Below are positions 46,731-59,294 of a stretch of DNA of 64,000 nucleotides, piece by piece. The stretch covers positions 58,027,350 through 58,091,349 of the forward strand of contig CM066991.1 of the NCBI GenBank assembly GCA_033977485.1, read 5' to 3'. Each line of letters opens with the position of its first letter. The stretch's first letter is position 1. The stretch is from Hydrangea macrophylla (Eukaryota > Streptophyta > Magnoliopsida > Cornales > Hydrangeaceae). The notes below the pieces were generated by a model. It did not search any database and was not told the DNA's origin. It worked only from the letters and a program-made list of their open reading frames with translations. Made by a program: the position numbers and the translations under genes.

Positions 46731-46860
46731 TCAAACGCGGCACTCAGATTTCGTGCGCGGCAGTTGATGGACTGCCGTGCGGCACTCACTGACTGTCGCA
46801 ATGGCATTCCGTGAGTGCCGCCCGGCAGTCACGGACTACCGCACAAATCCGCGTATGCCG
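46731..46860 (-). promoter_or_regulatory. GGCACTC palindrome cluster upstream of antisense gene 1
   Basis: Units such as GCGGCACTC, CGGCAGTTGATGGACTGCCG and GGCACTCACTGACTGTCG, then GCATTCCGTGAGTGCCG and CGGCAGTCACGGACTACCG, lie right beyond the CT-rich 5' UTR (46600-46700) of antisense gene 1. Same motif family as in the LTRs. No clear TATA box. Confidence 0.6.
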
Positions 46861-46989
46861 CGTTTAAGTCGGTTCAAAGATCCTTCATTTCCCCCCAAAA
46901 TTCAAATCGAGTCCCGAAAATTGAATTTGAGGCCCTCAAAATTTGCCCTCATTACACTTTTGGCCCTCGGGGTCGTTTTTAGGTTTAAA

Positions 46990-47345
46990 TTGGCTACAAA
47001 TTTCAGAATTTAAGAGTATATATGAGCCCGTGGGCCCCCAATTTTTGAAAATTAAAAAAATATATTTGAGCCCGTGGGCTCCCGTTTTGAAAATTGAAAA
47101 AGACATGAGCCCGTGGGCTCCCGATTTTTGGAAATTAAAAAGATTTGAGCCCGTGGGCTCCCATTTTTTGAAAATTGAAAAAAGGTTTGAGCCCGTGGGC
47201 TCCCGTTTTTTGAAAATTGAAAAAAAGATTTGAGCCTGTGGGCTCCCTTTTTTTAAAATTGAAAAAAAGATTTGAGCCCGTGGGCTCCCGTTTTTTGAGA
47301 ATTGAAAAAGATTTGAGCCCATGGGTTCCCGATTTTTGAAAATTG
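46990..47345. repeat. Element B hairpin array (GAGCCCGTGGGCTC units)
   Basis: Eight units of about 40 bp, each with GAGCCCGTGGGCTC (stem GAGCCC/GGGCTC with overlap, loop about GTG) followed by a TTTTTGAAAATTGAAAA-like spacer. Read on the minus strand the unit aligns with the GAGTC..GACTC array of element A, with the same AATTTTC..AAAATCGGGAG text. Long frames here (46936-47322 and the opposite strand) are repeat translations. Confidence 0.88.
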
Positions 47346-47349
47346 GAAA

Positions 47350-47790
47350 AGATTTAGGAATATAACAGATTTATATTCTCGGTTCTCGCAACAGATTTGC
47401 GTTTACCCTCGTTTTGGGAATATAACAGATTTATATTCTCGATTCTCGCAACAGATTTGCGTTAACCCTTGTTTTGGGAATATAACAGATTTATATTCTC
47501 GATTCTCGCAACAGATTTGCGTTAACCCTCGTTTTGGGAATATAACAGATTTATATTCTCGGTTCTCGCAACAGATACGCGTTAACCCTAGTTTTGGGAA
47601 TATAACAGATTTATATTCTCGGTTCTCGCAACAGATTTGCGTTAACCCTCATTTTGGGAATATAACGGATTTATATTCTCGGTTCTCGCAACAGATTTGC
47701 GTTAACCCTAGTTTTGGGAATATAACAGATTTATATTCTCGGTTAACGGATTTATACTCTCGGTTCTCGCAACAGATTTCATTAGCCCTC
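47350..47790. repeat. Element B 60-bp tandem array
   Basis: Seven near-identical units of about 60 bp (AATATAACAGATTTATATTC, then TCGCAACAGATTTGCGTTAA and CCCTCGTTTTGGG), the last one shortened. It is homologous in inverse to element A's 6330-8739 array. It lies between the hairpin array and the 3' untranslated end, the same order as in A. Confidence 0.92.
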
Positions 47791-48238
47791 GAAATCAAAT
47801 CGAAAACATCATGACCTCTGTAATAGATCTTCGCATCAGTCACGGAATTAGGTAATCTTTCTTGACTAATGCATCAGGTAAAGTGTGTCGCACGCAGGGA
47901 AAATATGATGAGCATGGCGCTTGTTTGCCCAGGTCAATTCATAAAATACCATTGCATGGCACTTGTATCACGATAAGATAGGTGCATTCATCTGTATGGT
48001 TACTTGTGCTTGTGTATGTTTGGTTCCTGCCCGAACTACGCTTTGGTCTGATTCCTGATGGGATACGTAGGCAGCTCACCGTTGAGCACGACCAACATGA
48101 ACCGTTTGTGAAGCCATTTTTGCAACGCGTTTTGTTTACCTAAATTTGACAGTCTGGTCAAAGGCTTGTCTTCACACAGGCTTTGACATTCACTTATGAG
48201 ACGCGTTGCCCCACAAGTTCTGTCAAAGAGGGGCAAAC
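47791..48238 (+). other. Element B 3' untranslated end and polypurine tract
   Basis: No ORF. Contains GATGGGATACGTAGGCAGCT and AGGCTTGTCTTCACACAGGC, shared in inverse with element A 5850-6000. AAAGAGGGGCAAAC (about 48225-48238) directly before the LTR is the polypurine tract. Confidence 0.75.
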
Positions 48239-51174
48239 TGTAGACACCCCAATTTTGACCGACCATCGAATTTAGGAGAGCGCCACCTTCACGTCCGATG
48301 ATGATAAGGACCGAAAAGATTCGAAGTATTCCAAGCTCTTTAGAAAGTTCTCCAAACGTGATAAAATTTCACAGAAAGAAGAAAATACCAGGTATTTGGG
48401 AGAATTCAGGTATAAAATACCATTTTTGGAAAAAATCTTCAAAAATAAGTTTTTTTAAGAAAAAGGAAAGAAAGAAAAGACCTAAAAAGGGAAATTCAAG
48501 AGAAAACGGGCAAGGCAGTATACCGCGGCACTCAGTGAGTGCCGCGCAGCATTCGGTAAGTGCCGAACGGCATCCACTGAGTGCCGGCCCGGCACTCACT
48601 GAGTGCCGCCGACATTTTCTGACTGCCGTTTGCTTTTAAAGTCCGTATTTTGTGGTACAATACGTATGTGTAGGCGGATAAAAACAAAAATCTGATAAAG
48701 TAAGGTTGACGAAAATACGGCAATCAATAATTTGGCGCGGCACTCACTGAGTGCCACGCGATAGTCACAGAATGCCGCGCGGCAGTCACGGACTGTCGCG
48801 AATTAACTTTTGAATGCCGCCCTGGGCAGCAGTCTATCTAATTTTAGGAAGTACGTATTGTACCACCAAATGGGATGATTACACCTGTCTTTTACTCCGA
48901 ATTCACTGAAAATACTTGGTAATTTTTGTCTATAAAAAGAGGCAGGATCTTCCTTAAGGAATACAACAAGAAAAAAAGGGCAAGAGAGTGAAAAAAAGAA
49001 GAAGAGAGTGATACAACATACAATATACAACATAATTCAAAAGAGAGAGTTTAGAGAACTAGGGAGAAGAGCTTGGAATATCTTCAAAGGAGAAGAACTT
49101 TGAGGATAGTTTGGAGGTGATCCTCTAACCATAAATTGTTTGTCTACATTCTTTCTTTTAAGACTCTAATCCTCAAACCTTTTTTGTTTTCTTTATTCCA
49201 TTTCTTTTGTTGATCATATTTCCTTCTTGAGACTCTTAGAGATTCTCAATATCTCTCTTGAAATCTCTTGAACATGATCTTTTGAATCCCATGTAAGCTT
49301 GTGCTTCACATGGGAATCAAAGTTTGATCATCACTTCATTTCATAAGCAAGTAGATGGATCCAAGTCCATATTCATGACTTGAGTCCTCTAAACTTGATG
49401 TTTCATGGAATCCTTTCTATATTCCTTTGAGACTCATGAATATTAGTCATGTCTTCATCTCCAATGACCATCAAATGGTAGGAGGAAGTGGTTTTGAGTC
49501 TAAGCACATCTCCATGGTTTAGATTCTTTATCTTGAGATTTCATGAAGTTCATTCATACTTCATTTGAAATCTACAAATATGAAGGTCTTTAGCCTCCAA
49601 TTACCACTAAATGGTAGGAGAAAATGGTTTAGTTTAAGTCCAACTTCATGGTTTAATAGTTGGGGTTAACAAATAAAAGTGAGCTTGACAAATGAAAACA
49701 GTGAGTTCACAAACTATTTTTGATCAAAGATTTTTAGATCGAAATCTAACCGTTGAAATCGAGTGAAACCAACGAGAAAGTGTCAACAACACAATATTCT
49801 ACCACTGTATATTTTGTTTTAAGGTGGTTTCATGTCTAAAGTGGTTTGGTTGTGAGTTTTGTAAGGACACTACAATCTGTCCAGAGTTTCAGCATAGTAA
49901 AACTCTTTTGAAATAAGTAAACCAATGCTTTAATAAAGTGTTTGTGACCCAAACTAATTTTTTCTAAGTAGATTAATGTGTTAGGAAATCACCCTAAAAA
50001 GAACAAAGCATTTCTGATTTTTGTGCTATTTTTAGAAAATCGTTCAAGAACTCTGGATAGAAGGTTGTAAAATGCTGAGTGATGTCTAGTTTTTGTCCAA
50101 TTCCCGGAGATCCAACCGTTGAAACCTTGATTTCTTTTTTGGGTTAAAAACTAGACACACAGAGGCATCTTGTGTCCAAAATCCATCAAGATCAAACCAC
50201 CGGAACCATGCTTTTCCAGTTTTTAAAGTTATGATCTGCTCTCTGAAATTCATAAAGAAAACTGCTACTGTTTTTGTCTAATCTTGTTTACTTCAACTCA
50301 AATGGCCCCTAATGTCTTGAGACCCAAATCATACTTTGAATAATGGTAATTTAGCTTAAATCCAGAGGCTAAGTGACCTAAATTAGTGAATAAATCCATG
50401 TCTTATTCTTGTTCACATTCATTCATTCATGTATATTTAATGCTCATGATTAGAACTAGCTATTGAATAAAGTTGGATTTCATGCTTGATAGGTTTAAGC
50501 TAGAAATTTAGGATTGTTATTTCTAATTTCAAATCTTGTATATCATATGGACTAATATTTTGTTTTGTAGCGCTATTAAGGTATGATCTCTAGGACCCCC
50601 TTTAATTTATTTTAATTTCTTGATTTTATTGATTTTTCAACCTCATGCGCGACACATTAGAATTAGGATCTTGCCTTATATGTATATGTGATTAGAGACT
50701 CTTTTTTAGGATTTTATTTTGTTTGTATGCATTGCACGTTTAATATCTCTGCTGGATCTCGGGTAAGTTCTCTTGTTCCCTAGTGCATATTATGTTGCTT
50801 GCTACTTGAAATATGTGATTTTTGAATGATATTTTATCAATTGCAATTTTACACCCCTTTGGACATGATTTTTGTAACGTATATCTATACATATATATTA
50901 GTTGAGGGCACATTTAAATTAATAATTCAATTAGAAGGATATTAAGTAGAGGCCTATCGCAAGATAGGATGAGAGAGGGTGTTTTAGTCTGACGGGCTCC
51001 TTCCTCTCTCATTCCATAATCCCCGGACCTAGTTAATCTCTGGTTTCTAAAAGATCAGTTTGCTTTTTAAAATGGTTTCTTAATTTTTCCCTTTTAAAAA
51101 AATTAAGCGGCGACTCATTTATTTTTTAAATTGATTTTAAAAAAGTTGTGGGTAAAAAACCTGCGATATCCACA
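48239..51174 (+). repeat. Element B 3' LTR
   Basis: 2,936 bp, matches 11669-14595 end to end. Palindrome clusters at 48523-48630 and 48735-48830 include CGGCACTCACTGAGTGCCG. TATAAAAA at 48931. Followed by TSD CTATC at 51175-51179. Confidence 0.92.
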
Positions 51175-51507
51175 CTATCAAAGTATTATTTGTCAAACAA
51201 AACATAGTATAAGATGATTATTTGGATGTTAATTGAGGCCCGTCGAAAGACGGGGCGAGTTGAGGGTGTTTTAGTCGCGACAAAGGCTCCTTCCTCTCTC
51301 GTACCAAAACCCTGAGCCAAGTTCTTTGGTTATGAAGAGCCGGTGCCCTTTATCCATTTGGGTGAGTCAAAATTAGGTTTCTTGGTTCCTTAATGACCAA
51401 GTGGCGACTCTGTATCTGTTTTCAACAGACCTTTCTTTTCTTTCTTTGATCCAAATCAATTTCAAACAAAAACAAAAAGAAGTGGAATTCCACGTGTCTA
51501 CACACCC

Positions 51508-54500
51508 CCAATTTCTGAAGGTCAATCCGGCTCGAATCGACTTAAATTTCTAAGATTGGGAATCAATCAGACTCAATTTAAATTAAATTCCTAAAATCAA
51601 GAGTCAATTAGACTTAGCTCAGCTCAAATTCCTAAAATCAGGAATCAATCAGACTCAACTTAACTCAAATTCCTAAAATCTGGAGTCAATCAGACTCAAT
51701 ACATTTCAATTTTCAAAATTCGGAGTCCAATAGACTCGATTCAATTTTTAGTCATGAGTCAATTAGACATAGCTCAGCTCAAATTCCTAAAATCAGGAGT
51801 CAATCAAACTCAACTTAACTCAAATTCCTAAAATCTGGAGTCAATCAGACTCATTATATTTCAATTTTCAAAATTCAGAGTCCAATAGACTCGATTCAAT
51901 TTTTAGTTATGAGTCAATTAGACTCAATTCGATTCAAATTTTAAATTCAAGAGTCAATCAGACTCAATTCGTTGAATTCAATTTAAAACACCCGGAGTCT
52001 ATTAGACTCAATTCAATTTTCAAATTTCAACATTCGGAGTCCATTAGACTCGAAAGAATTTAATTTCAAAAAATTCGGTAGTCAATCAGACTCATTTCGA
52101 CTCAAATTTCAATTCTAAGAGTCAATCAGACTCGATTCATTCCTATTTTTCAAAATTCGGAGGCCATTAGACTTGATTCAATTTTCAAATTTCAAAATCT
52201 GGAGTCCATTAGACTTCGTTCAATTCGTATTTCAAAATCTGGAGTCAATCAGACTCAATTCATTTCAAATTTCAAAATCCAAAGTCGATCAGACTCATTT
52301 CAAATTTCAAAATCCGATGTCAATCAGACTCAGTTCAAAATTTTCAGAATTTGGAGTCAAATCAAACTCAATTTAATTCAATTTCATGAAACCTGGAGTC
52401 CATCAGACTTAGTTAAATTCAAATTCTAAAATTCAGAGTCCAGCAGACTCAATTCAATTAAAATTTCTAAAACTGGGAGTCGATCAGACTCGATTCAAAT
52501 TTTTGATTTCTAAAATAGGAGTCAGTTAGACTTAATTCTATTCAAATTCTAGAATCAAGAGTCAGTCCGACTCAATTCAATTTTGAGAATCAGAAGTCTG
52601 TTAGACTCAATTCAATTCAATTTTTCAAAATCGAGAGTCAATCAAATTCAATTATGTTCCATATTCTAAAATTGGTAGTCAATCAGACTCAGACAATTCA
52701 AATTTCTGAAATCAGGAGTCAATTCGACTTGAAAGAATTTCTAATTTCAAAATTGAAGTGGATCAAGCTAAATCTGGAATTAGTTCGACTCAAAATGCTT
52801 CCACTTTCACAAAATTTGGAGTTAACCAGACTCAAAAGAATTTCAATTTCACAAAAGTAGAGTCGAACAGACTTAAAAAATTTCAATTTCACAAAAAACC
52901 GAAGTCAAACAGACTCGCAGTTCAATTTTCGAACTTTGAAAGTGAAATTAGAGTTGAAATTTTTCAAATTCTAAGATCAGGAGTCAATCAGACTCAGCAA
53001 AATTTCATTTTCTAAAAAATGGGAGTCAATTAGACTCAATTCAATTTCTAATGTCAACATTGAGAGTCAATCGAACTCAAAGGAATTTATTTTTTCTAGT
53101 CGAGAGTCAATTTGACTCAAACTAATTCAATTTTCAAGATCTGGAGTCAATCAGACTTAGAAAAATTTCTTATTTCCAAAACCAGAAGTCAATCAGGCTC
53201 AAAGCAAAGTTTTCAAAAAAAAAAATTGGGAGTCAATTTGACTCAAACAAATTCAATTTTCCAAGGTCCGTAGTCAATCAGACTCAAAAGAATTTCTTAT
53301 TTTCCAAAATCAGGAGTCGATTCGACTCGAAACAATCCTTATATCACAAGTCGGGAGTCAAATCAGACTCAACGAATTTCTTATTTCCAAAATCAGGAGT
53401 CAATTTAACTCGAAACAATTTTTCATTTCCAAAAATCATGAGTTAATCGGACGTAAATGAATTTCTATCTCTAAATAGGGAGTCAAGTTGACTTAGAGCA
53501 ATTTTTATTTCAACAAATCAGGAGTCAATTGGACTTAAATAATTTCTTATTTCCAAAATCAGGAGTTAATTCGACTCAAAGCAATTTTCATTTCCAAAAA
53601 TCATGAGTTAATCAGACTCAAATGAATTTCTCTCTCTAAATAGGGAATCAATTTGACTCAGAGCAATTTTTATTTCAACAAATCAGGAGTCAATTGGACT
53701 CAAAGAATTTCTTATTTTCAAAATCGAGAGTCAATCAGACGTAAACGAATTCAAAATTTTGAAATCGGGAGTTAATTTTGATTCAAAACAATTTCCTCAA
53801 ATCAGGAGTCAATCAAACTCAATCCATTTCAATTTATTAGAATTAGGAGTGAATCAGACTTAAATCAATTTATATTCTAAATTCAGAAGTCCATCAGACT
53901 CGATTCAACTCATTTTCTGAAATCAGGAGTCAATCAGACCCAAACAAATTCAATTTTACCCAATCCGGAGTCAATTCAACTCAATTTATATTCAATTTCC
54001 AATTTAGGAGTCAATCAGACTTGATTCAATTTAGTTTGAAAACGAGAGTCCAATATACTCAAATCGTTTTCAAATTTCCAAAACTGGGAGTTCAACAGAC
54101 TCAAATTGTTTCAAATTTCTAAAGTCGGGAATCCCATGTACTCAAATCTATTTCAATTTCCAAAATTGGGAGTCAATCATCCTTAAACGAATTCGTCTTC
54201 TAAAATCCAGAATCAATTCAACTCAAACAGATTTAATTCCTAAAAATCTGGAGTCAATCAGACTCAAATAAATTCAATTTCCAAAATCCAAAATTGATCA
54301 AATCCAATTTAGCTCGATCTTTCAAAAGTCCAAAGTCGATTAGACTCAAAGGATTCAATTTCACAAAATCCAGAGTCAAATTAGAATAAGAATTTCTAAT
54401 TTCAAGATCGAGGGTCAATCAAACTCAAAGAAATTCTATTTCACAAAATCAGGAGTCAATCAGACTCGATTCTAAAATTGGGAGTCAATCAGAGTCAAAG

Positions 54501-56670
54501 AATATTTGGTATACTGGTTTCTGACTCGAATTAATTTATTTTCAAAGATTCGGGGCCATTCAGGCTTAAAGAATTCAAATTTTCTAAAAATTGAGAGTCA
54601 ATCAGACTCAAATCAATTGAATTCCAAATTCGAGAGTCAATCAAACTCAATTAAATTAAATTTAGTCCAATTTTTAACATTAGGAGTCAATCAGACTAAA
54701 ATTAGTTCAATTCATTTCAATTTCTAAAAAAGGAGTCAATCAGACTCAATTCAGTTCAATTTCTAAAATCGGGAGTCAATCAGACTCATTTTAATTTCAA
54801 ATTTCTAAAATCAGGAGTCTGTTAGACTCAAACTAATTCAATTTCTCCAAATCCGGAGTCCATTAGACTCAACCGAGTTCTATTTCACAAATTCCAGAGT
54901 CAATTCGACTCAATTCAATTCAAAATTTCTAAACTCTGGGGTCAATCAGACTCAAACGGATTTCTAATATCAAATCTGGGAGTCAATCAGACCCTAAAGA
55001 ATTTCTATTTCCAAGTTGGGGAGTCAATTATACTCAAAAAAATTCAAATTTCAAAGAGAATTTCAAAATTCACAAATTGGAGTCAATTCGAATCACAAAG
55101 AATTTAGAATTTCAAAATCGGAGTCAATTTGGCTCACAAGGAATTTCAACTCTTTTTTTTTTGGCTGCAAAATCGTAGTTAATTTGACTCGAAAGAATTT
55201 CTATTTACAAAAGTGAGCCACCTTGACTCAAATGAATTTATAACTTTGAGGAGTCGCACGGACCCAAGAACTTACATTATACAAACGGAGTCACGCAGAC
55301 TTAGGAAGAATTTATTTTGTACCTGTTAAATTGGAGCATCCAACCCAAAACCAATTGGCAATGGGTGGAGTAGCCCTTTGAACTTATATATTGAGTAGCT
55401 AGGTTATAAGTCCCCGATGTGGGACAGACAATCTCAACACGCCCCCGCACGTTTGGCATGACTGAGAGCCAAACACGTGGATTACTGAGATAGGGTGACG
55501 TGGAGCACACGTGGATAAATTGGGCCAACAATAACCTGCTCTGATACCATATTAAATTGGAGCATCCAACCCAAAACCAATTGGCAATGGGTAGAGTAGC
55601 CCCTTGAATTTATATATTGAGTAGTAAGGTTATAAGTCCCCGATGTGGGATAATCTCAACACGCCCCCCGCACATGTGGCATGACTAAGAGCCAAACACA
55701 TGGATTACTAAGATAGGGTGATGTGAGCACATGTGGATAAATTGGGCCCCACAATAACCTAGCTCTGATACCATGTTGAATTGGAGCATCCAACCCGAAA
55801 CCAATTGGCTATGGGTGGAGTAGCCCCTTTAACTTATATATTGAGTAGCTAGGTTATAAAACCCCAATGTGGGTCAGACAATCTCAACAGTACCAATAAA
55901 GTCACGCGGACTCAAAAATTCATTCTTTCATACAAACATAGTCATGCGGACTTCCAAAAATTCATATTTTACTCAAACAGAGTTACGCGGACTCAAAACA
56001 TTCTTTCATATAATCGGAGTCACGTGAACTCAAAGTTTATACTTCACAAAAATGGAGCCACGTAGACTCAATAACTCCCTTTTTTTTACATACAAACAGA
56101 GTCATACAGGATAAATAAATTCACTTTTTATACAAACGGAGTCATACGGACGCAAAAAATTCACTTTTTATACGAATGGAGTCATACGGACTTAACAAAT
56201 TCACCTTTTTATTCAAACAGAGTCACATGGACTCAAAGAATTCATTTCTTTATTCAAACAGAGTCACATAGACTCAATAAATTCACATTTCTTACAAATG
56301 GAGTCACACAAACTCAACAAATTCACATTTCATACAAATGGAGTCACACGAACTCAATAAATTCACTTTTTATACAAATGGAGTCATACGGACTCAACAA
56401 ATTCACATTTCATATAAATGGAGTCACAGGGACTCAAAGAATTGGTTTTACAAAGATGGGGAGTCCTCATACTCAAAGAATTGATTTTACAAAAATGGGG
56501 AGTCCTCAGACTCAAAGAATTGATTTTACAATGATGGGGAGTCCTCAGACTCAAAGATTTACAAAAATAGGGAGTCCTCAGACTCAAAGAATTGGTTTTA
56601 CAAAAATGGGGAGTCCTCTGACTCAAAGAATTGATTTCACAAAAAGTAGGGAGTCCTCGGGCTTAAAGAA
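51508..56670. repeat. Element A hairpin array (GAGTC-loop-GACTC units)
   Basis: About 5 kb of degenerate units of roughly 35-45 bp, likely more than 100. Each has GAGTC, a short loop and GACTC, then an AT-rich spacer (CAATTTCTAAAATCGG-like). Arms are kept far better than loops or spacers. Three blocks: loops AATCA, AATTC, AATTT or CATTA (to about 55200); loops such as ACGCG, ATACG, ACATG, ACACA (about 55240-56440); and a 4-base CTCA loop (about 56458-56660). The array belongs to the 3' spacer of A, is interrupted by the TRIM at 55324-55889, and holds no genes. Confidence 0.9.
55324..55889 (-). mobile_element. Tandem TRIM element: three LTRs, two internal regions
   Basis: LTR copies at 55324-55439, 55550-55661 and 55774-55889 (TGTTAAATTGGAGCATCC..CAATCTCAACA, 112-116 bp) are separated by two internal regions of about 110 bp. 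Each internal region ends with CTCTGATACCA next to an LTR: on the minus strand this is TGGTATCAGAG, the tRNA-iMet primer site. The TSD GTACC is at 55319-55323 and 55890-55894. No coding capacity, so it is a terminal-repeat retrotransposon in miniature, dependent on other elements' proteins. The extra unit probably arose by LTR-LTR recombination. Confidence 0.9.
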
Positions 56671-57850
56671 TTTGAACGGAGTTGATGGAGTTACGAATGG
56701 AGTTGTGCTGCCCTAGCGGTCTTTGGAAAGCATTATTTCCTGCACTTTTAGACCATTTCGAAAAAAACACAATATTTGTGTCCAAAGAGGCAAGCCACCT
56801 TTGCCCCTAATATTGGACCATTCTCATATTTCCACTTTTAACATCATGTTGTGATAGTGTTTAAAATCTCTGCTTGCATTGCTCATGGGATGCTTATGGA
56901 GAATTTTCAAATTTTTATTCACCATCTTAAACCCATACATTTTGAGACCATTATTGACTCATCAATGGAGAACAGACTTAAGAAAAAGCAGTTACACAAG
57001 ATGATTGACTCAAATTCTACATTATTCTGAGTCAACATGCTTTCATCGTGAATAATGTATCATCTCGCCTTTCATTTACTCATCCTCTTATTATAGTAGT
57101 ACGTCACCGACATATCTAAACTTTGATAATTTTTCTCCTTTTCATTTAGTTGATTCTTTGCCTAATTAGAGTGTGCTTCAAATTAGTGTTTTCACTTAGA
57201 GAATAAAAGACATTCCATTTTCAAAACCTTTCAAAACAAACTTGGTGACTTGAGGACTTGCCTATGGCATAGAGGGCTTTGGTAAACAAAGTTTGCCCCT
57301 AGTTTGAAAGAGACTAGGGGGGCTCACTTCTGTGGTAAATGGGGCTTTCAACAAACGAAGTTTTCCCTTAGTCTGAAGAGCAGATAAGCTCATCCCAAAG
57401 GTTTTGAGAAAATGATGGCACAGGGATGTCTGAAGCATAGTTTCTCCTACCTTGGAGGCAATCTGTATGAATAGGGTGGGATGAGGTAGGATAACACAAC
57501 ATTAAAGGGAACATGGGGTCGGGCAAACAGAATTTGGCCCTGGTCTAGCAATTCATAGGTGACTCTAGGCAAACAAAGCTTGCCCCTAGTCTAAAATGAG
57601 GGAACTAAAGGCACAAAAGATGTTGCCTATAGTTTAGGGATGGTCATGAATCGAGAACCTTGGGAAGTTTGCCTTCTTATCCCCAAGTATGAATCGGGTC
57701 CAAAGTAGTTCGGCCAAAGCTTGAAAGAAAGTGCCAGATCATAGCAAGGGTGGCGACTGAATCGGGCAGGTTGCCTACGTATCCCCGAGTGTGAATTAGG
57801 TCGAAACATAGTTCATCTAATTTTGAGGTCTTGAAAGGATTAGGTTTCAA
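56671..57850 (-). other. Element A post-pol spacer
   Basis: No ORF. Contains repeated inverse forms of the B spacer text: GGTTGCCTACGTATCCCCGA (57770-57789), a related TTGCCTTCTTATCCCC block (57669-57684), and several AAACAAAGCTTGCCCCTAGT blocks. It shows that A once continued from integrase into this region. Confidence 0.6.
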
Positions 57851-59294
57851 GAATTGGTGGGCTTTTCAAGCCATTTTTCGATATGGGTCCAATGAGTGCT
57901 CTTTCTTTGGTAGGTTCTCTAGAATAGGTCACTTATGGTAGCTTTTGAATAGGATGATGAGAACATGAACTACTTTTCCTTTTTATTTTCTTCTTTTATT
58001 TTTCTCTTTCTTCTTTTTTTTTTGTGGCTGTTGATTCTTTTCCCTTTTCACTAGCCAGTCAATTTTATTCCTCTCTCTTTTACTAAAACAACATCAACCC
58101 TTCAATTTTGTTAATTTGGGCTTATTCAAAGATACCTCTTCACTGGTTCTGGCCAATTTTTATCCATTGAGTGTCCTAAAAACCTTTTTTGATACTACTT
58201 GATATTTTCAAATCTCTTTTCATTTCTAATTTATTTTCTTTATTTAGTACAACGCAAAGCCTTGAGATAATTCATGTGTCAATTATGTACTTTGAAGTGC
58301 TCAAGAATTCTCAATCTTATTTATTCTCTGCCTTTTCTTTTCTCTTTCCTTTCTTTTCTCTACCTCACTATCTCTTATTCCCTTCATGATTTTGACTGGC
58401 TAGGATTTGGGTTATGAAATCAACACGCATCTTATTCTAACTTTTGCCTAGGCACCCCTTCAGGTTTTCATCCTAGCGAACTCTTTCATCTTCTTCTTTT
58501 TCTCTTCTTTTTCTTTTTTTCTTTTTTTTTGTGCTCTAACTTTTTCCTAGCAAGCTCCTTTTTCTTTTTCTTTTTCTTTTTCTTTTTTTTCTTTTTTTAA
58601 TTCTTCTTTTTTTCTTTTGGAAGAAGAAGTTCATTTATCTGGCTACTGTCAAGGACGAGGTTTATGGCTTTGGACTAGTTGGGTTCATCTTTTAGGCTTG
58701 ATATTTGAGAAAAAAAGGGGATGATGAACAATCTTCAAGAAGTTCCAAGGTCATTTTTCAAGATTGAGCAAGAGCATCTTTAAATTCTTAAAGTAAAGTT
58801 AATCGATTCTCTACTTCTCTTTGGATTTGGCACAGAACTTGCTTTGATCACTTGGGGATCCTTTTCAATGCAGTGATTTATTAAAAAAAGAATTTTCCAT
58901 GATCGTTTGAAAAAGTGACTTTCTTTCTTTTTTTTAGTTTTTTTAAATGATCCATACATTCACGAATTGGCATATTAAATCAAGCAAAATGAGATTTTAT
59001 TCAACTAGCAGCGGATTACACCACTTAACTCGATTGACTCAATAAAGACTTGACAATAAACTCGATGAAAGACTTACAAAACACAACTTGACATTGACAC
59101 TTAACTCCAACTTAACATGACTAGATCATGGACTAGACTAGACTTGACTTGGTCTCAAATGGAGTGCCACAGATGAATTTATTGGGTTCCTAAAAGCAAC
59201 CACATTTGATTTAGCAGTAGCAATTCCAAATACTACCACCTCACTAGTATCTTTTAAACCCCAAATAGCATGTGTGCAGAAACATCATCCATGT
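57851..59294. other. Pyrimidine-rich stretch of element A, no gene seen
   Basis: Long CTTTTTCTTTTT-type runs (57960-58620), purine-rich on A's sense strand, and no conserved domain on either strand. Protease, RT and integrase should lie here in an intact Tat element; they are missing, so this marks the internal deletion. Confidence 0.55.

Larger units (their letters stand above)
11669..51174 (+). mobile_element. Element B: Tat/Ogre-lineage Ty3 retrotransposon with antisense genes
   Basis: Two LTRs (11669-14595 and 48239-51174) begin TGTAGACACC and end ATATCCACA. The 5-bp TSD CTATC is at 11664-11668 and 51175-51179. The span is 39.5 kb; removing elements C and T leaves about 20.8 kb, a size typical of giant Tat/Ogre elements. 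Order: LTR, tRNA-Arg primer site, leader, gag, protease with G-patch-like motif, RT, RNase H, second RNase H, integrase, spacer, two minus-strand genes, two tandem arrays, polypurine tract, LTR. The second RNase H, the DNGS protease motif and the primer site place it in Tat. Gag and pol are broken in many places, so it is inactive. Confidence 0.92.
8745..51502 (+). mobile_element. Element D: solo LTR, split by element B
   Basis: A single LTR lies in element A, framed by CACCC at 8740-8744 and 51503-51507. Its two halves are 8745-11668 and 51180-51502, about 3.25 kb together. It starts TACAGATACCCC and ends GTGTCTACA, so the first dinucleotide is TA rather than TG. The right part resembles the 3' end of the B LTR (the GAGGGTGTTTTAGTC and GGCTCCTTCCTCTCTC blocks). 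A likely TATA box (TATAAA, 9810-9815) lies upstream of a GAGAGA-rich leader, and the GGCACTC motif lies at 9598-9664. No second LTR or internal region is present, so it probably arose by LTR-LTR recombination before B inserted. Confidence 0.8.

Noticed and set aside
46936..47322. ORF with repeated FSIFKKREPTGSNLF text
   Set aside because: Translation of the eight-unit hairpin array.
51508..56670. CRISPR-like array
   Set aside because: Units have short arms with loops and degenerate AT-rich spacers. This is a plant retroelement 3' spacer, and homologous units lie in element B. No cas genes and no unique spacers.
56378..56716. ORF with repeated FTKMGSPQTQRID text
   Set aside because: Translation of the CTCA-loop block of the hairpin array.
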